Below are positions 26,372-34,636 of a DNA stretch of 55,348 nt, one piece after another. Source of the stretch: Spirochaetales bacterium (lineage in GTDB: Bacteria; Spirochaetota; Spirochaetia; SZUA-6; RPPD01); the NCBI GenBank assembly GCA_016930675.1, contig JAFGGG010000008.1, positions 1 to 55,348 of the forward strand, given 5' to 3'. Every line of letters begins with the position of its first letter. Positions within the stretch are counted from its first letter, which is position 1. Position numbers and translations under genes: made by a program. The notes under the pieces were generated by a model. The model ran no database searches. It was not told the origin of the DNA and was given only the letters and a program-made list of their open reading frames with translations.

Positions 26372-28084
26372 ATGAAAGTACTTTTAATGGGAAATCCCAA
26401 TGTCGGGAAAAGTGTTGTTTTTAACCGCCTCACCGGTGTGGATGTAATATCGTCCAACTATCCGGGTACAACAATCAGTTTTACAAAGGGGTATATTAAA
26501 AAAGACGGAACGCATATCGAAGTTATCGATGTCCCGGGGGTCTACACATTAGAGCCTACGTGTAAAGCGGAAGAAATAGCTGTTCAAATGATTAACGACG
26601 GGGATGTCATAATAAATGTAATTGACTCAACGAATTTGGAAAGAAACCTCAATCTCACCCTTCAACTCATTAAACAAAAAAAACCTATAATTGTATGTTT
26701 AAATTTATGGGATGAGGCGGAACATACGGGCATTAATATAAATGCCCAAAAACTTCAGAATCTTATAGATATTCCATGTATCCCCTGTTGCGCGCTTACG
26801 GGGCAGGGAATAAAGGATCTTGTAGAAGAAATAAACAAAGCAAAACCATCGAACTTTGGTTTTAATGATGCTAAAAGATGGAATGAAATAGGTAAAATTA
26901 TTGAGCAGGTTCAAATACTATCTCACAGACATCACACTGTGGGGGAATTTTTAAGTGATCTGTCCATAAAACCTGTTACAGGCATACCTCTTGCCATAGT
27001 GGTTTTGGGATTGACATTCTTTCTTATCCGTTTTATCGGGGAGAGCCTTATCGGATATGTTTTTGAACCTTTTTTTGAAAATCTTTGGGCGCCGCTTGTT
27101 TTAAAATTATCCGATCTGCTCGGAAACGGGGGATTCATCCATGATCTGCTCATCGGCAGACTTTTCGACGGCCAGCTGGATTTTGGCCAGTCTTTCGGCC
27201 TTTTAACTACAGGTCTTTTTGTTCCTATCGGCGCGGTGCTTCCTTATGTGTTCGCTTTTTATATTATGCTTTCATTCCTTGAGGATTCGGGATATCTGCC
27301 CAGAGTAGCCGTTATGGTGGATGTTTTAATGCACAAACTGGGACTCCATGGACTTGCCATAATCCCCATGCTCCTTGGGTTCGGATGTAATGTTCCCGGC
27401 GCCCTGGCTACGCGAATCCTGGAAACAAGAAAAGAAAGGTTTATTTCCGCAACATTAATGTCCATTGCCGTTCCCTGCATGGCGTTACAGGCCATGATTA
27501 TCGGTTTGGTGGGTAGGCATGGATTTTTAGGGTTGGGTATTGTATTTACTACGTTATTTATCGTTTGGATCGTTCTTGGTGTTATTCTTAAGAAATTTGT
27601 CAAAGGAGCGTCTCCCGAAATATTTATTGAGATTCCTCATTACAGAATGCCCTACTTTCCGGGTCTTTTAAAAAAGATATGGATGAGAATAAAATGGTTT
27701 GTAAAAGAAGCACTGCCGTTTGTTTTTTTAGGTGTAGTGCTGGTAAATTTAATGTACTCACTTGGGATTATTCAGTTTATTGGTGAATTCGCGTCACCTG
27801 TTGTCAGTACTCTGCTTGGGCTGCCAAAACAGGCGGCAGGAGCGTTGTTCATCGGTTTTTTGCGTAAAGATTTGGCCGTAGGCATGCTTGTGCCGATGAA
27901 TCTTTCCTTGAAACAGCTTATAGTAGCCAGTGTGGTTTTATCAATGTATTTTCCCTGTGTGGCAACATTCACAACCCTTATTAAAGAGTTGGGTATAAAA
28001 GATATGGTTAAATCATCGATTATTATGATAGTATCAAGCCTTGTTGTCGGAGGATTATTGAATTTGGTACTCTTTAATTTTTAA
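26372..28084 (+). CDS. feoB: FeoB-like ferrous iron transporter
   Basis: GTPase-coupled inner-membrane metal permease, most likely for Fe(II). The G domain has GNPNVGKSVVFNRL (G1), DVPGVY (G3) and NLWDEA in place of the usual NxxD (G4). The membrane part has both Gate repeats: MLLGFGCNVPGALATRILET and LPKQAAGALFIGFLRKDLAV. At 570 residues it is shorter than the usual 700 or more; the G domain is followed by an abbreviated helical region. There is no feoA gene next to it. Weak Shine-Dalgarno. Between fabH and the DUF1007-NicO pair in a metal-box operon. Confidence 0.88.
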   Translation: MKVLLMGNPNVGKSVVFNRLTGVDVISSNYPGTTISFTKGYIKKDGTHIEVIDVPGVYTLEPTCKAEEIAVQMINDGDVIINVIDSTNLERNLNLTLQLIKQKKPIIVCLNLWDEAEHTGININAQKLQNLIDIPCIPCCALTGQGIKDLVEEINKAKPSNFGFNDAKRWNEIGKIIEQVQILSHRHHTVGEFLSDLSIKPVTGIPLAIVVLGLTFFLIRFIGESLIGYVFEPFFENLWAPLVLKLSDLLGNGGFIHDLLIGRLFDGQLDFGQSFGLLTTGLFVPIGAVLPYVFAFYIMLSFLEDSGYLPRVAVMVDVLMHKLGLHGLAIIPMLLGFGCNVPGALATRILETRKERFISATLMSIAVPCMALQAMIIGLVGRHGFLGLGIVFTTLFIVWIVLGVILKKFVKGASPEIFIEIPHYRMPYFPGLLKKIWMRIKWFVKEALPFVFLGVVLVNLMYSLGIIQFIGEFASPVVSTLLGLPKQAAGALFIGFLRKDLAVGMLVPMNLSLKQLIVASVVLSMYFPCVATFTTLIKELGIKDMVKSSIIMIVSSLVVGGLLNLVLFNF

Positions 28085-28095
28085 AAGGTTTCTTG

Positions 28096-28701
28096 ATGAG
28101 AATCAATATAAAGAAACTATTATTTTGCTATTTTTTTTTAATAGCTCAAACATCCGCTTCCGCGCATCCCCATGTGTTTATTGAGAATTCATTCACATTT
28201 GTTTTTAATGACAGAGGTTTATCCGGTATACATATAAATTGGATTTTAGATGAGATGTTCAGCGCAACGATTATCATGGATTATGATTGGAATAAGAATG
28301 CTTTTTTTGAAGATAGTGAAATACAAGCTGTGAAACAGGGGGCATTTACAAATCTTAAAAATTATAATTATTTTCTTCATATTAATATTGATTATGTAAA
28401 TTTCAATATCACCTATGCAACCGACTTCAGGGCGGAGATTGTAAACAATAGAGTTGTCTACTCCTTTTTCATTCCTGTAAATGTACAGGCGGTATCAACA
28501 GTCAAGATAATTTCCGCAGGCTGTTATGATGAAACCTATTTCTGTGATATTTCCTATTCAAAGGTTTATCCTGTGCGGCTTAAAAATAATTCCAGATATG
28601 ATTGCTCATGGGAAATTGTTGATGATAAAAAGAACGCATACTGGGGAGGATTCATTATTCCGAAAATCGTAATACTGAAATTAAGAAAGAAAAATGACTA
28701 A
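28096..28701 (+). CDS. DUF1007 periplasmic protein
   Basis: Exported protein of 201 residues: the signal peptide ends near AQTSASA and the mature form begins HPHVFIENSFTF, the His-rich N-terminus typical of DUF1007. Such genes usually sit beside NicO/RcnA-type metal transporters, as here, and may bind metal at the membrane. I chose the ATG at 28096, 7 nt after AAAAGG, over a TTG 3 nt upstream. It overlaps the NicO gene by 8 nt. Confidence 0.85.
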   Translation: MRINIKKLLFCYFFLIAQTSASAHPHVFIENSFTFVFNDRGLSGIHINWILDEMFSATIIMDYDWNKNAFFEDSEIQAVKQGAFTNLKNYNYFLHINIDYVNFNITYATDFRAEIVNNRVVYSFFIPVNVQAVSTVKIISAGCYDETYFCDISYSKVYPVRLKNNSRYDCSWEIVDDKKNAYWGGFIIPKIVILKLRKKND

Positions 28702-29617
28702 ACTCATGTTTTTTATAATAATCTGTATTTCACTGGGCAGTCTGGGATTTGCTCAGGATAATCCCTTTTTTTCAGAAGCTGCTTCCGAGAAAGAGGAACG
28801 GGTTTCTTCCCCGGAAGTGCCGGGGTTTTTCCAAAGCCTTCTATATGAAATAAATAATCTGCAAAGGGAATTGAACACAGCGTTAAGTGAGTTATCAAGG
28901 CAGATAAATCAGAAAAAAGACTTCGGATTATTTTTGCTTTTAATGGCCATCGCATTAATATATGGATTGATTCACGCCTTGGGACCGGGGCATGGTAAAA
29001 TCATAATGATTTCATATACCTTATCCAATCCCATGAAACCGAAGCAGGGGATATGGCTTGGAGCTTTCATCGCGGTTATCCATACATTATCCGCTATCTT
29101 TTTGGTTTCCATACTCTTTTTTTTATTAGCACGTACTTATTCGGATTACTCGCAGGAACCAAAGCGTATCATCTCTCTTGTGAGTTATGGATTGATCTCT
29201 GCAATGGGCATGTTTCTGCTCATGAAAACAATATTTATAGATGTTTTACAATTAAAAAAACGTAATGACAATTCAAACGTAAAAGTCACATCAAAACAAA
29301 ATTGCATGCGAGATCTGATGATGCCTGCTTTTTTTATAGGAGTTGTTCCCTGTGAAGGCGCGATTCTCGTTCTCATATTTTCTATTTCCATAAACGCATA
29401 TTGGCTTGGAATAGTGCTCGCCCTTGTCATGTCGCTCGGTATGGCTATGACTATTTCAATCATGGGGATAGCAACTATATATTCAAAAAAAGGGGTATTA
29501 AAGCTTATAGCTGCGAGGGCCGGCGCGGTAAAGATAATTAGCAGCATAATTCAGATAGCCGGAGCAGTTGTGATTTTGTGTTTCGGCTTACTTTTGTTTT
29601 GTTCGAGATTGTTATAG
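28694..29617 (+). CDS. NicO/RcnA-family nickel/cobalt transporter
   Basis: Polytopic membrane protein of 307 residues. After a signal-like start and a short helical stretch, about six hydrophobic segments follow. Family motifs are HALGPGHGKIIMISY and GVVPCEGAILVLI. Members move Ni, Co or perhaps other divalent ions across the inner membrane. The pairing with DUF1007 is a known arrangement. The metal cannot be decided from the sequence. Confidence 0.87.
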   Translation: MTKLMFFIIICISLGSLGFAQDNPFFSEAASEKEERVSSPEVPGFFQSLLYEINNLQRELNTALSELSRQINQKKDFGLFLLLMAIALIYGLIHALGPGHGKIIMISYTLSNPMKPKQGIWLGAFIAVIHTLSAIFLVSILFFLLARTYSDYSQEPKRIISLVSYGLISAMGMFLLMKTIFIDVLQLKKRNDNSNVKVTSKQNCMRDLMMPAFFIGVVPCEGAILVLIFSISINAYWLGIVLALVMSLGMAMTISIMGIATIYSKKGVLKLIAARAGAVKIISSIIQIAGAVVILCFGLLLFCSRLL

Positions 29618-29632
29618 AAAAGGAATATTTTA

Positions 29633-30424
29633 ATGAAAACAAGAAATGATAATAACGCATTGAATTACGGAAACTGGGTATCAAACAAGCTCATTGCTGC
29701 TAATGTAATTATGTCACTTATCCTTATGCTTATCACGATTTTATTTTTTTTCATCTATATGGTACTTGGAATTATATTTCTCATCCTCTTTGGCTTGTTT
29801 TTTCTTTTATCAATATATTTCATATATGCCCGTTATTTATTTTCACCGGCCGGGAAGAATATCCAGGCTAAAGTATATGATCTGGTTTTGAATTATATTG
29901 ATTTTAACGGACAAGGTTCTGTTATCGATATCGGATGCGGTAATGCGCCGCTTGCTATCAAGTTGGCAAAGAAATTTCCTGAAGCCAAGATAACGGGCAT
30001 AGACAACTGGAGTGGGTTATGGGACTATACAAAAGATGCCTGTGAAAAAAACGCGGTCACCGAAGGAGTAGGTGAAAGAACCACGTTTCTAAAAGCAAGC
30101 GCGGCTCGGTTGCCTTTTCGGGATGAATCATTTGATGTGGCCGTAAGTAATTTTGTTTTTCACGAAGTGCGGGATGCAAAAGATAAAAAGCAGGTTATTA
30201 AAGAAGCCTTAAGGGTTGTAAAAAAAGGCGGTGCTTTTGTGTTTCAGGATCTTTTCTTACTCAAGACTTATTATGGGAATATTGATGGATTAATAACCGC
30301 AATTGAATCCTGGGGAGTAGGCAAAGTTAATTTTATTAATACAAGTAAAGTGGATTTCATACCGATTGCCTTGAAGCTTCCCTTTATGACGGGAAAGATT
30401 GGCATAATTCATGGAATAAAATGA
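29633..30424 (+). CDS. Membrane-anchored class I SAM methyltransferase
   Basis: Two N-terminal hydrophobic segments (about residues 21-44 and 46-68) anchor a cytoplasmic Rossmann methyltransferase: SVIDIGCGNAPLAIKLAK (motif I), ITGIDNWSGLW, LPFRDESFDVAVSNFVFHEV. The acceptor is unknown; membrane location suggests a lipid or quinone. AAGGAA lies 8 nt before the ATG and 15 nt follow the NicO stop codon, so it ends the right metal operon. Confidence 0.82.
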   Translation: MKTRNDNNALNYGNWVSNKLIAANVIMSLILMLITILFFFIYMVLGIIFLILFGLFFLLSIYFIYARYLFSPAGKNIQAKVYDLVLNYIDFNGQGSVIDIGCGNAPLAIKLAKKFPEAKITGIDNWSGLWDYTKDACEKNAVTEGVGERTTFLKASAARLPFRDESFDVAVSNFVFHEVRDAKDKKQVIKEALRVVKKGGAFVFQDLFLLKTYYGNIDGLITAIESWGVGKVNFINTSKVDFIPIALKLPFMTGKIGIIHGIK

Positions 30425-30456
30425 GCATTGTTTTGTTTTGAATAGAATTAAAGCTA

Positions 30457-30485
30457 TTGACAAAGCATTCGGGAATGAGTATAAT
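30457..30485 (+). promoter_or_regulatory. fur promoter, consensus sigma-70
   Basis: TTGACA (30457-30462), 17-bp spacer, TATAAT (30480-30485): a perfect consensus. The Fur-family box starts 5 nt later and covers the expected transcription start. Confidence 0.9.
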
Positions 30486-30490
30486 GATAA

Positions 30491-30505
30491 TGGAAACCAT
30501 TTTCA
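30491..30505. promoter_or_regulatory. Fur-family box in front of fur, TGGAAACCATTTTCA
   Basis: Identical to the box at 24979-24993. It overlaps the start of transcription of fur, which implies autorepression. Confidence 0.82.
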
Positions 30506-30521
30506 CTATAGAGGAGAAAAT

Positions 30522-30977
30522 ATGGGCAGGGGTTATAAATGGGGACAAAAACTGGCGGGTCATGGTTTCAGATTGACAGCGGCCAGAGAAGCGATTTTGG
30601 ATGTATTATCGAGTACGAACGAGCATGTAAGCGCCGAAGATATTTATATGACGGTTCATGCGGATAATCCTCGAATCGGGCTCACTACCATATACAGAAC
30701 TCTGGAATTATTGGAGCAGACGGGAATTATTTGTAAATTTGAGTTCGGCCATGGACGGGCTAAATATGAACTGTCGGAAGCAAACAGCCATAAAAAGCAC
30801 CATCATCATTTAATCTGCAAAAAATGCAGAAAAATTATTGATTATACGGAATTCGCCAAAGCTGAGCGCGAATACATACAAAAGGCTGAGACAGGCTTGG
30901 AAAAAAAATACAGATTTACTATTGACGATCATCTGATTCACTTTTACGGAATTTGTCCGGAATGTAAAACAGGTTGA
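30522..30977 (+). CDS. fur: Fur-family metal-dependent repressor
   Basis: DNA-binding metalloregulator. The winged-helix domain (residues about 8-85) is followed by a dimerisation domain with a metal-binding His cluster (HKKHHHHLICKKC) and a second CxxC near the C-terminus (YGICPEC); the CKKC and CPEC pairs form the usual structural zinc site. I chose the ATG at 30522 after GAGGAG; the longer frame from 30438 would run through the promoter and operator. It has 151 residues. Whether it responds to Fe, Zn or another metal is open: the boxes look partly Zur-like, while neighbours include an FeoB-like permease and Fe-S genes. Confidence 0.92.
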   Translation: MGRGYKWGQKLAGHGFRLTAAREAILDVLSSTNEHVSAEDIYMTVHADNPRIGLTTIYRTLELLEQTGIICKFEFGHGRAKYELSEANSHKKHHHHLICKKCRKIIDYTEFAKAEREYIQKAETGLEKKYRFTIDDHLIHFYGICPECKTG

Positions 30978-30993
30978 TTTTTTAGAGAAAAAG

Positions 30994-31008
30994 TGGAAAT
31001 GGTTACCA
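30994..31008. promoter_or_regulatory. Degenerate Fur-family box, TGGAAATGGTTACCA
   Basis: Matches the inverted form TGGAAATGGTTTTCA of the box at 24917-24931 except at two positions. It lies between fur and the DUF5320 gene, 24 nt before the ATG. Confidence 0.5.
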
Positions 31009-31032
31009 ATATCAATGAGCGGAGGTTTTATT

Positions 31033-31428
31033 ATGCCAAGAGGAGACAGAACAGGTCCCGCCGGTTTGGGACCGATGACAGGAAGGGCGGCGGGCTACTG
31101 CGCCGGTTACGCCGTACCCGGATATATGAATCCGATCGCGGGCCGTGGATTCGGTCTGTTTGGAGGCGGCCGCGGACGAGGTTTCTATGGCCGCGGACGA
31201 GGACACAGAAATATGTATTATGCCACGGGTCTGCCCGGCTGGGCACGATATAATACGGGAATATATAATCCGGACCTCGCATATGCGCCGCCGACCATGG
31301 CAGCAGCGCAGGAAGCGGAACTGCTTAAAAATCAGGCCAAACTCATGCAGGATGATCTAAAAGCCCTCAACGAACGGATTCAAGAGTTGGAGAAACTTGA
31401 AGCGGAAACAAAAGCGCCTAAGAAGTAA
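31033..31428 (+). CDS. DUF5320 family protein
   Basis: The N-terminus MPRGDRTGPAGLGPMTGRAA is the hallmark of DUF5320. A Gly/Arg-rich stretch (RGRGFYGRGRGH) and a C-terminal coiled coil of about 40 residues follow. Function is unknown; the family is found beside NifX-like and MinD/ferredoxin ATPase genes in anaerobes, as here. GGAGG lies before the ATG at 31033. A related N-terminus is repeated in the small gene at 32288. Confidence 0.82.
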   Translation: MPRGDRTGPAGLGPMTGRAAGYCAGYAVPGYMNPIAGRGFGLFGGGRGRGFYGRGRGHRNMYYATGLPGWARYNTGIYNPDLAYAPPTMAAAQEAELLKNQAKLMQDDLKALNERIQELEKLEAETKAPKK

Positions 31429-31499
31429 ATTTCGGCAATCAGGTATTTCTTAACCTGAGCGTAAGATTATTTTTTCAATCAATAGAGGAGTTAAACGTA

Positions 31500-31889
31500 A
31501 TGAAAGTAGCTATTTCAACAGATGGTGATTTTGTATCAGCCCATTTCGGACGATGCCCGAGTTTTACCATCGCCGATATCCGGGACAATCAAGTAGTAAA
31601 AAAAGAAGTCATAGATAATCCCGGTCACCATCCGGGGTATTTACCCAAATTTCTTCATGAAAAAGGAGCGGAGTATATTATTGCCGGCGGCATGGGCATG
31701 AGAGCCCAGATGCTGTTTGATGAAAGCAATATCAAAGCGGTAATGGGGATTTCAGGAAAAATCGACACTGTTTTGGATCAGATTTGTAACGGAACCTTAA
31801 AAGGCGGCGAATCCCTATGTAAACCCGGAGCCGGTAAGGGATATGGTTTGGATAAAAGCGAATGCGATCATGGGGAGCATGATCATTAA
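31500..31889 (+). CDS. NifX/NifB-like cofactor-binding protein 1
   Basis: Dinitrogenase Fe-Mo cofactor biosynthesis-type (NifX/Orange-protein) fold of 129 residues: MKVAISTDGDFVSAHFGRCP and YIIAGGMGMRAQMLFDE. It ends in an acidic, His-rich tail (ECDHGEHDH) that could bind metal. GAGGAG lies 9 nt before the ATG. There is no nitrogenase in the window, so a role with another metal-sulfur cofactor, as in orange protein complexes, is more likely. Confidence 0.87.
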   Translation: MKVAISTDGDFVSAHFGRCPSFTIADIRDNQVVKKEVIDNPGHHPGYLPKFLHEKGAEYIIAGGMGMRAQMLFDESNIKAVMGISGKIDTVLDQICNGTLKGGESLCKPGAGKGYGLDKSECDHGEHDH

Positions 31890-31911
31890 AAACACTAAGG
31901 AGGTATAACGA

Positions 31912-32286
31912 ATGAAAATTTGCATTACTTCACAGGGGAATAACCTTGAAGCGGAAGTAGATCCTCGATTCGGAAGATGCTCATATTTTATAATTGCGGA
32001 TCCGGAAACTTTGGAATTTGAAGCCGTAAGTAATATAAACGCGCAGGCAGGAGGCGGTGCAGGAATACAATCCGGGCAGCTTATGAGCGAGCAGGGCGTG
32101 AAAGCCGTGTTAACGGGAAATGTGGGCCCCAATGCTTTCCAAGCCCTGAAGGCAGCGGAAATCGATATTATTACCGGGGTCTCCGGAAAAGTCATGGATG
32201 CGATTAATAAATATATAAAGGGTGATTATAAACCGATCAGCTCCGCAACAGTGGAATCGCACTTCGGAATGAAAGGTGGCAGATAA
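31912..32286 (+). CDS. NifX/NifB-like cofactor-binding protein 2
   Basis: Second NifX-type protein (124 residues) with the same frame of motifs, EVDPRFGRCSYFIIAD and KAVLTGNVGPNAFQAL, but no His tail. AAGGAGG precedes the ATG, 22 nt after the first copy. The copies are clearly related but diverged, so they may act on different partners or as a pair. Confidence 0.88.
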   Translation: MKICITSQGNNLEAEVDPRFGRCSYFIIADPETLEFEAVSNINAQAGGGAGIQSGQLMSEQGVKAVLTGNVGPNAFQALKAAEIDIITGVSGKVMDAINKYIKGDYKPISSATVESHFGMKGGR

Positions 32287-32287
32287 T

Positions 32288-32506
32288 ATGCCGCGAGGAG
32301 ACGGAACCGGCCCTTTGGGGCGGGGATTCGGGACAGGCGGGGGCAGAGGTCTCGGCAGAGGAAGAAATCAAGGAAATCGCCCCGGCGCGGGAGCGATTGG
32401 AAATTGTATCTGCCCTTCCTGCGGAAAAAAAATAGTTCATACACAGGGGATTCCCTGTTATAGTGTCCTTTGCCCTGAGTGCGGTATTAAAATGATAAGG
32501 GAGTAA
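32288..32506 (+). CDS. Small DUF5320-like/zinc-ribbon protein (72 aa)
   Basis: Starts MPRGDGTGPLGRGFGTGGGR like DUF5320, then a Gly/Arg stretch, and ends in a zinc ribbon with CICPSCGKK and LCPECGIKM. The ATG at 32288 is one base after the stop codon of the second NifX-like gene; the in-frame GTG at 32276 lies inside that gene. Function unknown, probably part of the same metal-sulfur assembly. Confidence 0.78.
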   Translation: MPRGDGTGPLGRGFGTGGGRGLGRGRNQGNRPGAGAIGNCICPSCGKKIVHTQGIPCYSVLCPECGIKMIRE

Positions 32507-32510
32507 AAAG

Positions 32511-33659
32511 GTGAAGAATGATCCGTTAACACCATACGGTAATAAGCCGATGGTAACTCCTATCGTTTCTGCGGTTAACTATCAATATACATCATTCGAA
32601 GTGTTGCGGCAGATTACGGATGGAGAGGTAGACGGGTATACGTACCATAGAGATGATAATCCTACGGTTCGAACCGTGGAAAAGATAGTAGCTGATTTAG
32701 AGGGCGCCGAGGACTGTGTGATATGCACAACGGGGATGGCCGCGGCCACCATGACCTTTTTAACGTTCTTAAAACAAGGGGATCATCTTCTTACTTTTCA
32801 CGACATATATGGAGCGAACTATAAAGTCTCTTTGATTTTGGAAAAATTTGGAGTGGAAATAACATGGCTGGATGCGTGGGATTATCAAAAAGTAAAGGAC
32901 AATATCAAAGCGAACACAAAAATGATATTTTGTGAAACTCCGAGTAATCCTTTAATCAAAGTTATAGATATCGCGTATCTTCGCGCGCAAGCGGACCGAA
33001 AAAAGGCCATGCTTGTTGTTGATAACACCTTTGCCACTCCCTATCATCAAAACCCTTTGAAATTAGGCGCCGACCTGGTAATTCACAGCGCCACAAAGGC
33101 ATTGGGCGGTCATAATGACTTAATGGCCGGTGCTATCGCGTGTTCGGAAAAAAAATACTATAACGAACTCTGGTTCACAAGACAGGCCATTGGAACGACG
33201 CTGGACGCGTTTTCCGCTTCACTCTTGGAAAGGGGATTAAAAACCTTTGAAATTCGCGCCCGGAAAATGTCGGAAAACGCAATGCAGATTGCCGGGTTCT
33301 TAAAAAAACACCCGAAAATAAAAAATGTTTATTACCCCGGATTGGAAACCGACAGCGGCCATGCAACCGCCTTAAAGCAGATGAAGAACGGTTTTGGAGG
33401 CATGTTGGCTTTTGAGGTTGGTGACACACAGGAAGAGGCGAAGAATTTCGTTGAAAATTTAAAAGTTATTATACATGCCGTCAGTCTCGGTTGTACCGAG
33501 ACCCTGGTCTGTTTGCCGGTTCTCACAACCATGCTTTATATGCCATTGGAACGCAGAACTAGTTTCGGCGTAAAGCCCAACACGGTACGCCTGTCCGCCG
33601 GAATAGAAAATACTGAAAAGCTTATTAATGATTTAAACCAGGCTTTGAAGCACATATAG
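32511..33659 (+). CDS. Trans-sulfuration PLP enzyme (cystathionine gamma-synthase / methionine gamma-lyase family)
   Basis: Fold-type I PLP enzyme of Cys/Met metabolism. The PLP lysine is in HSATKALGGHNDLMAGAI; TYHRDDNPTVRTVE and VICTTGMAAATMTFL are family motifs. The family includes synthases and sulfur-releasing lyases; the short distance to NifX-like and ATPase genes suggests a sulfur-related role, but this is inference. The start is GTG at 32511 with GGGAG upstream. Confidence 0.88.
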   Translation: MKNDPLTPYGNKPMVTPIVSAVNYQYTSFEVLRQITDGEVDGYTYHRDDNPTVRTVEKIVADLEGAEDCVICTTGMAAATMTFLTFLKQGDHLLTFHDIYGANYKVSLILEKFGVEITWLDAWDYQKVKDNIKANTKMIFCETPSNPLIKVIDIAYLRAQADRKKAMLVVDNTFATPYHQNPLKLGADLVIHSATKALGGHNDLMAGAIACSEKKYYNELWFTRQAIGTTLDAFSASLLERGLKTFEIRARKMSENAMQIAGFLKKHPKIKNVYYPGLETDSGHATALKQMKNGFGGMLAFEVGDTQEEAKNFVENLKVIIHAVSLGCTETLVCLPVLTTMLYMPLERRTSFGVKPNTVRLSAGIENTEKLINDLNQALKHI

Positions 33660-33667
33660 ATAAAGTT

Positions 33668-34339
33668 ATGGCAAAAACAAAAGCCTTTGATATAAATGTA
33701 AAGCAATACGAAGCATGGTTTGAGAAAAATAAATATGCGTATGAATCGGAGCTGTTAGCGGTTAAAAAGGCACTGCCTCAACTGGGTATCGGAGTAGAAG
33801 TAGGCGTGGGAAGCGGACGATTTGCCCAGCCCTTGGGCATAAATCTTGGCATTGAACCTGCAAAAAAAATGCGGCAACAGGCTGTTAAAAGAGGCATTAA
33901 GGTATTAGATGCAACAGCGGAAAAAATACCGTTTAAGGACAGGTCGTTTGATTTTGTATTGATGGTCACGACAATCTGTTTTCTTGATGATGTGGAAAAG
34001 GCATGTCGTGAGATTTTTAGAATTGTCAAAGAAAATGGCGCTGTTATAATCGGTTTTGTTGATAAAGACAGTCCTCTCGGGAAACGTTATCGCAAATATA
34101 AAGATGACAGTGTATTTTATAAAGAAGCCATCTTTTATTCTACCGACGAAGTTGTTTCATATCTGCAAAAGGCGGGATTTTCCGATTTCTGTTTTTACCA
34201 GACCATTTTTAAACCATTGCATTCGCTAAGAAGAATTGAATCCGTGAAAGAAGGATACGGACTGGGTTCTTTTGTAGTTATCAAAGGAATCAAAAAGGAG
34301 TACGCATGGGAAGATATAAGCAGATCAGAGAAGCAATAG
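33668..34339 (+). CDS. Class I SAM-dependent methyltransferase
   Basis: Methyltransf_11-type enzyme of 223 residues with the SAM loop VEVGVGSGRFAQPLG, GIEPAKKMRQQA and IPFKDRSFDFVLMVTTICFL. Similar proteins occur beside MinD/ferredoxin ATPases in anaerobes. Substrate unknown. It overlaps the J-domain gene by 34 nt. Confidence 0.83.
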   Translation: MAKTKAFDINVKQYEAWFEKNKYAYESELLAVKKALPQLGIGVEVGVGSGRFAQPLGINLGIEPAKKMRQQAVKRGIKVLDATAEKIPFKDRSFDFVLMVTTICFLDDVEKACREIFRIVKENGAVIIGFVDKDSPLGKRYRKYKDDSVFYKEAIFYSTDEVVSYLQKAGFSDFCFYQTIFKPLHSLRRIESVKEGYGLGSFVVIKGIKKEYAWEDISRSEKQ

Positions 34340-34617
34340 CCATGTTCGGATTGCATGAACATGAAACCATACGTGGAATTAAAAGCAAAATTAATAAGTC
34401 TCTCAAACAGTGGCATCCTGATGTCAGCAATAATAAAAAAGAAACAGCGAAAGAAAAATCGATTTCCTTATTAAACGCGAAAAAAATTATAATGGACTAT
34501 GTGGATAATTACAAAATTTCATTTGAAAAACATGAAATTGAAAAGTATCTTCCTCCCCATGAATTATGGATGCAGCGGTTCGGCAACGATCCACTGTGGG
34601 GGAACGGAAAGCAATAA
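34306..34617 (+). CDS. Small J-domain protein
   Basis: A 103-residue protein with a DnaJ-like domain: the HPD motif sits in LKQWHPDVSNNKKE, between helices that fit a J-domain (EAIAMFGLHEHETIRGIKSK, SLLNAKKIIMDYV). It would recruit an Hsp70 such as DnaK or HscA, perhaps for cluster assembly. AAGGAG lies within the end of the methyltransferase gene before the ATG. No Hsp70 gene is in the window. Confidence 0.75.
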   Translation: MGRYKQIREAIAMFGLHEHETIRGIKSKINKSLKQWHPDVSNNKKETAKEKSISLLNAKKIIMDYVDNYKISFEKHEIEKYLPPHELWMQRFGNDPLWGNGKQ

Positions 34618-34636
34618 TGATAATAAAGGAGTTGGT

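Noticed and set aside
30438..30521. Longer N-terminus of the Fur-family protein
   Set aside because: It would contain the consensus promoter and operator; the ATG at 30522 follows GAGGAG.
31500..32286. Nitrogen fixation genes
   Set aside because: The NifX/NifB-like fold alone does not indicate nitrogenase; no nifHDKEN genes are present.
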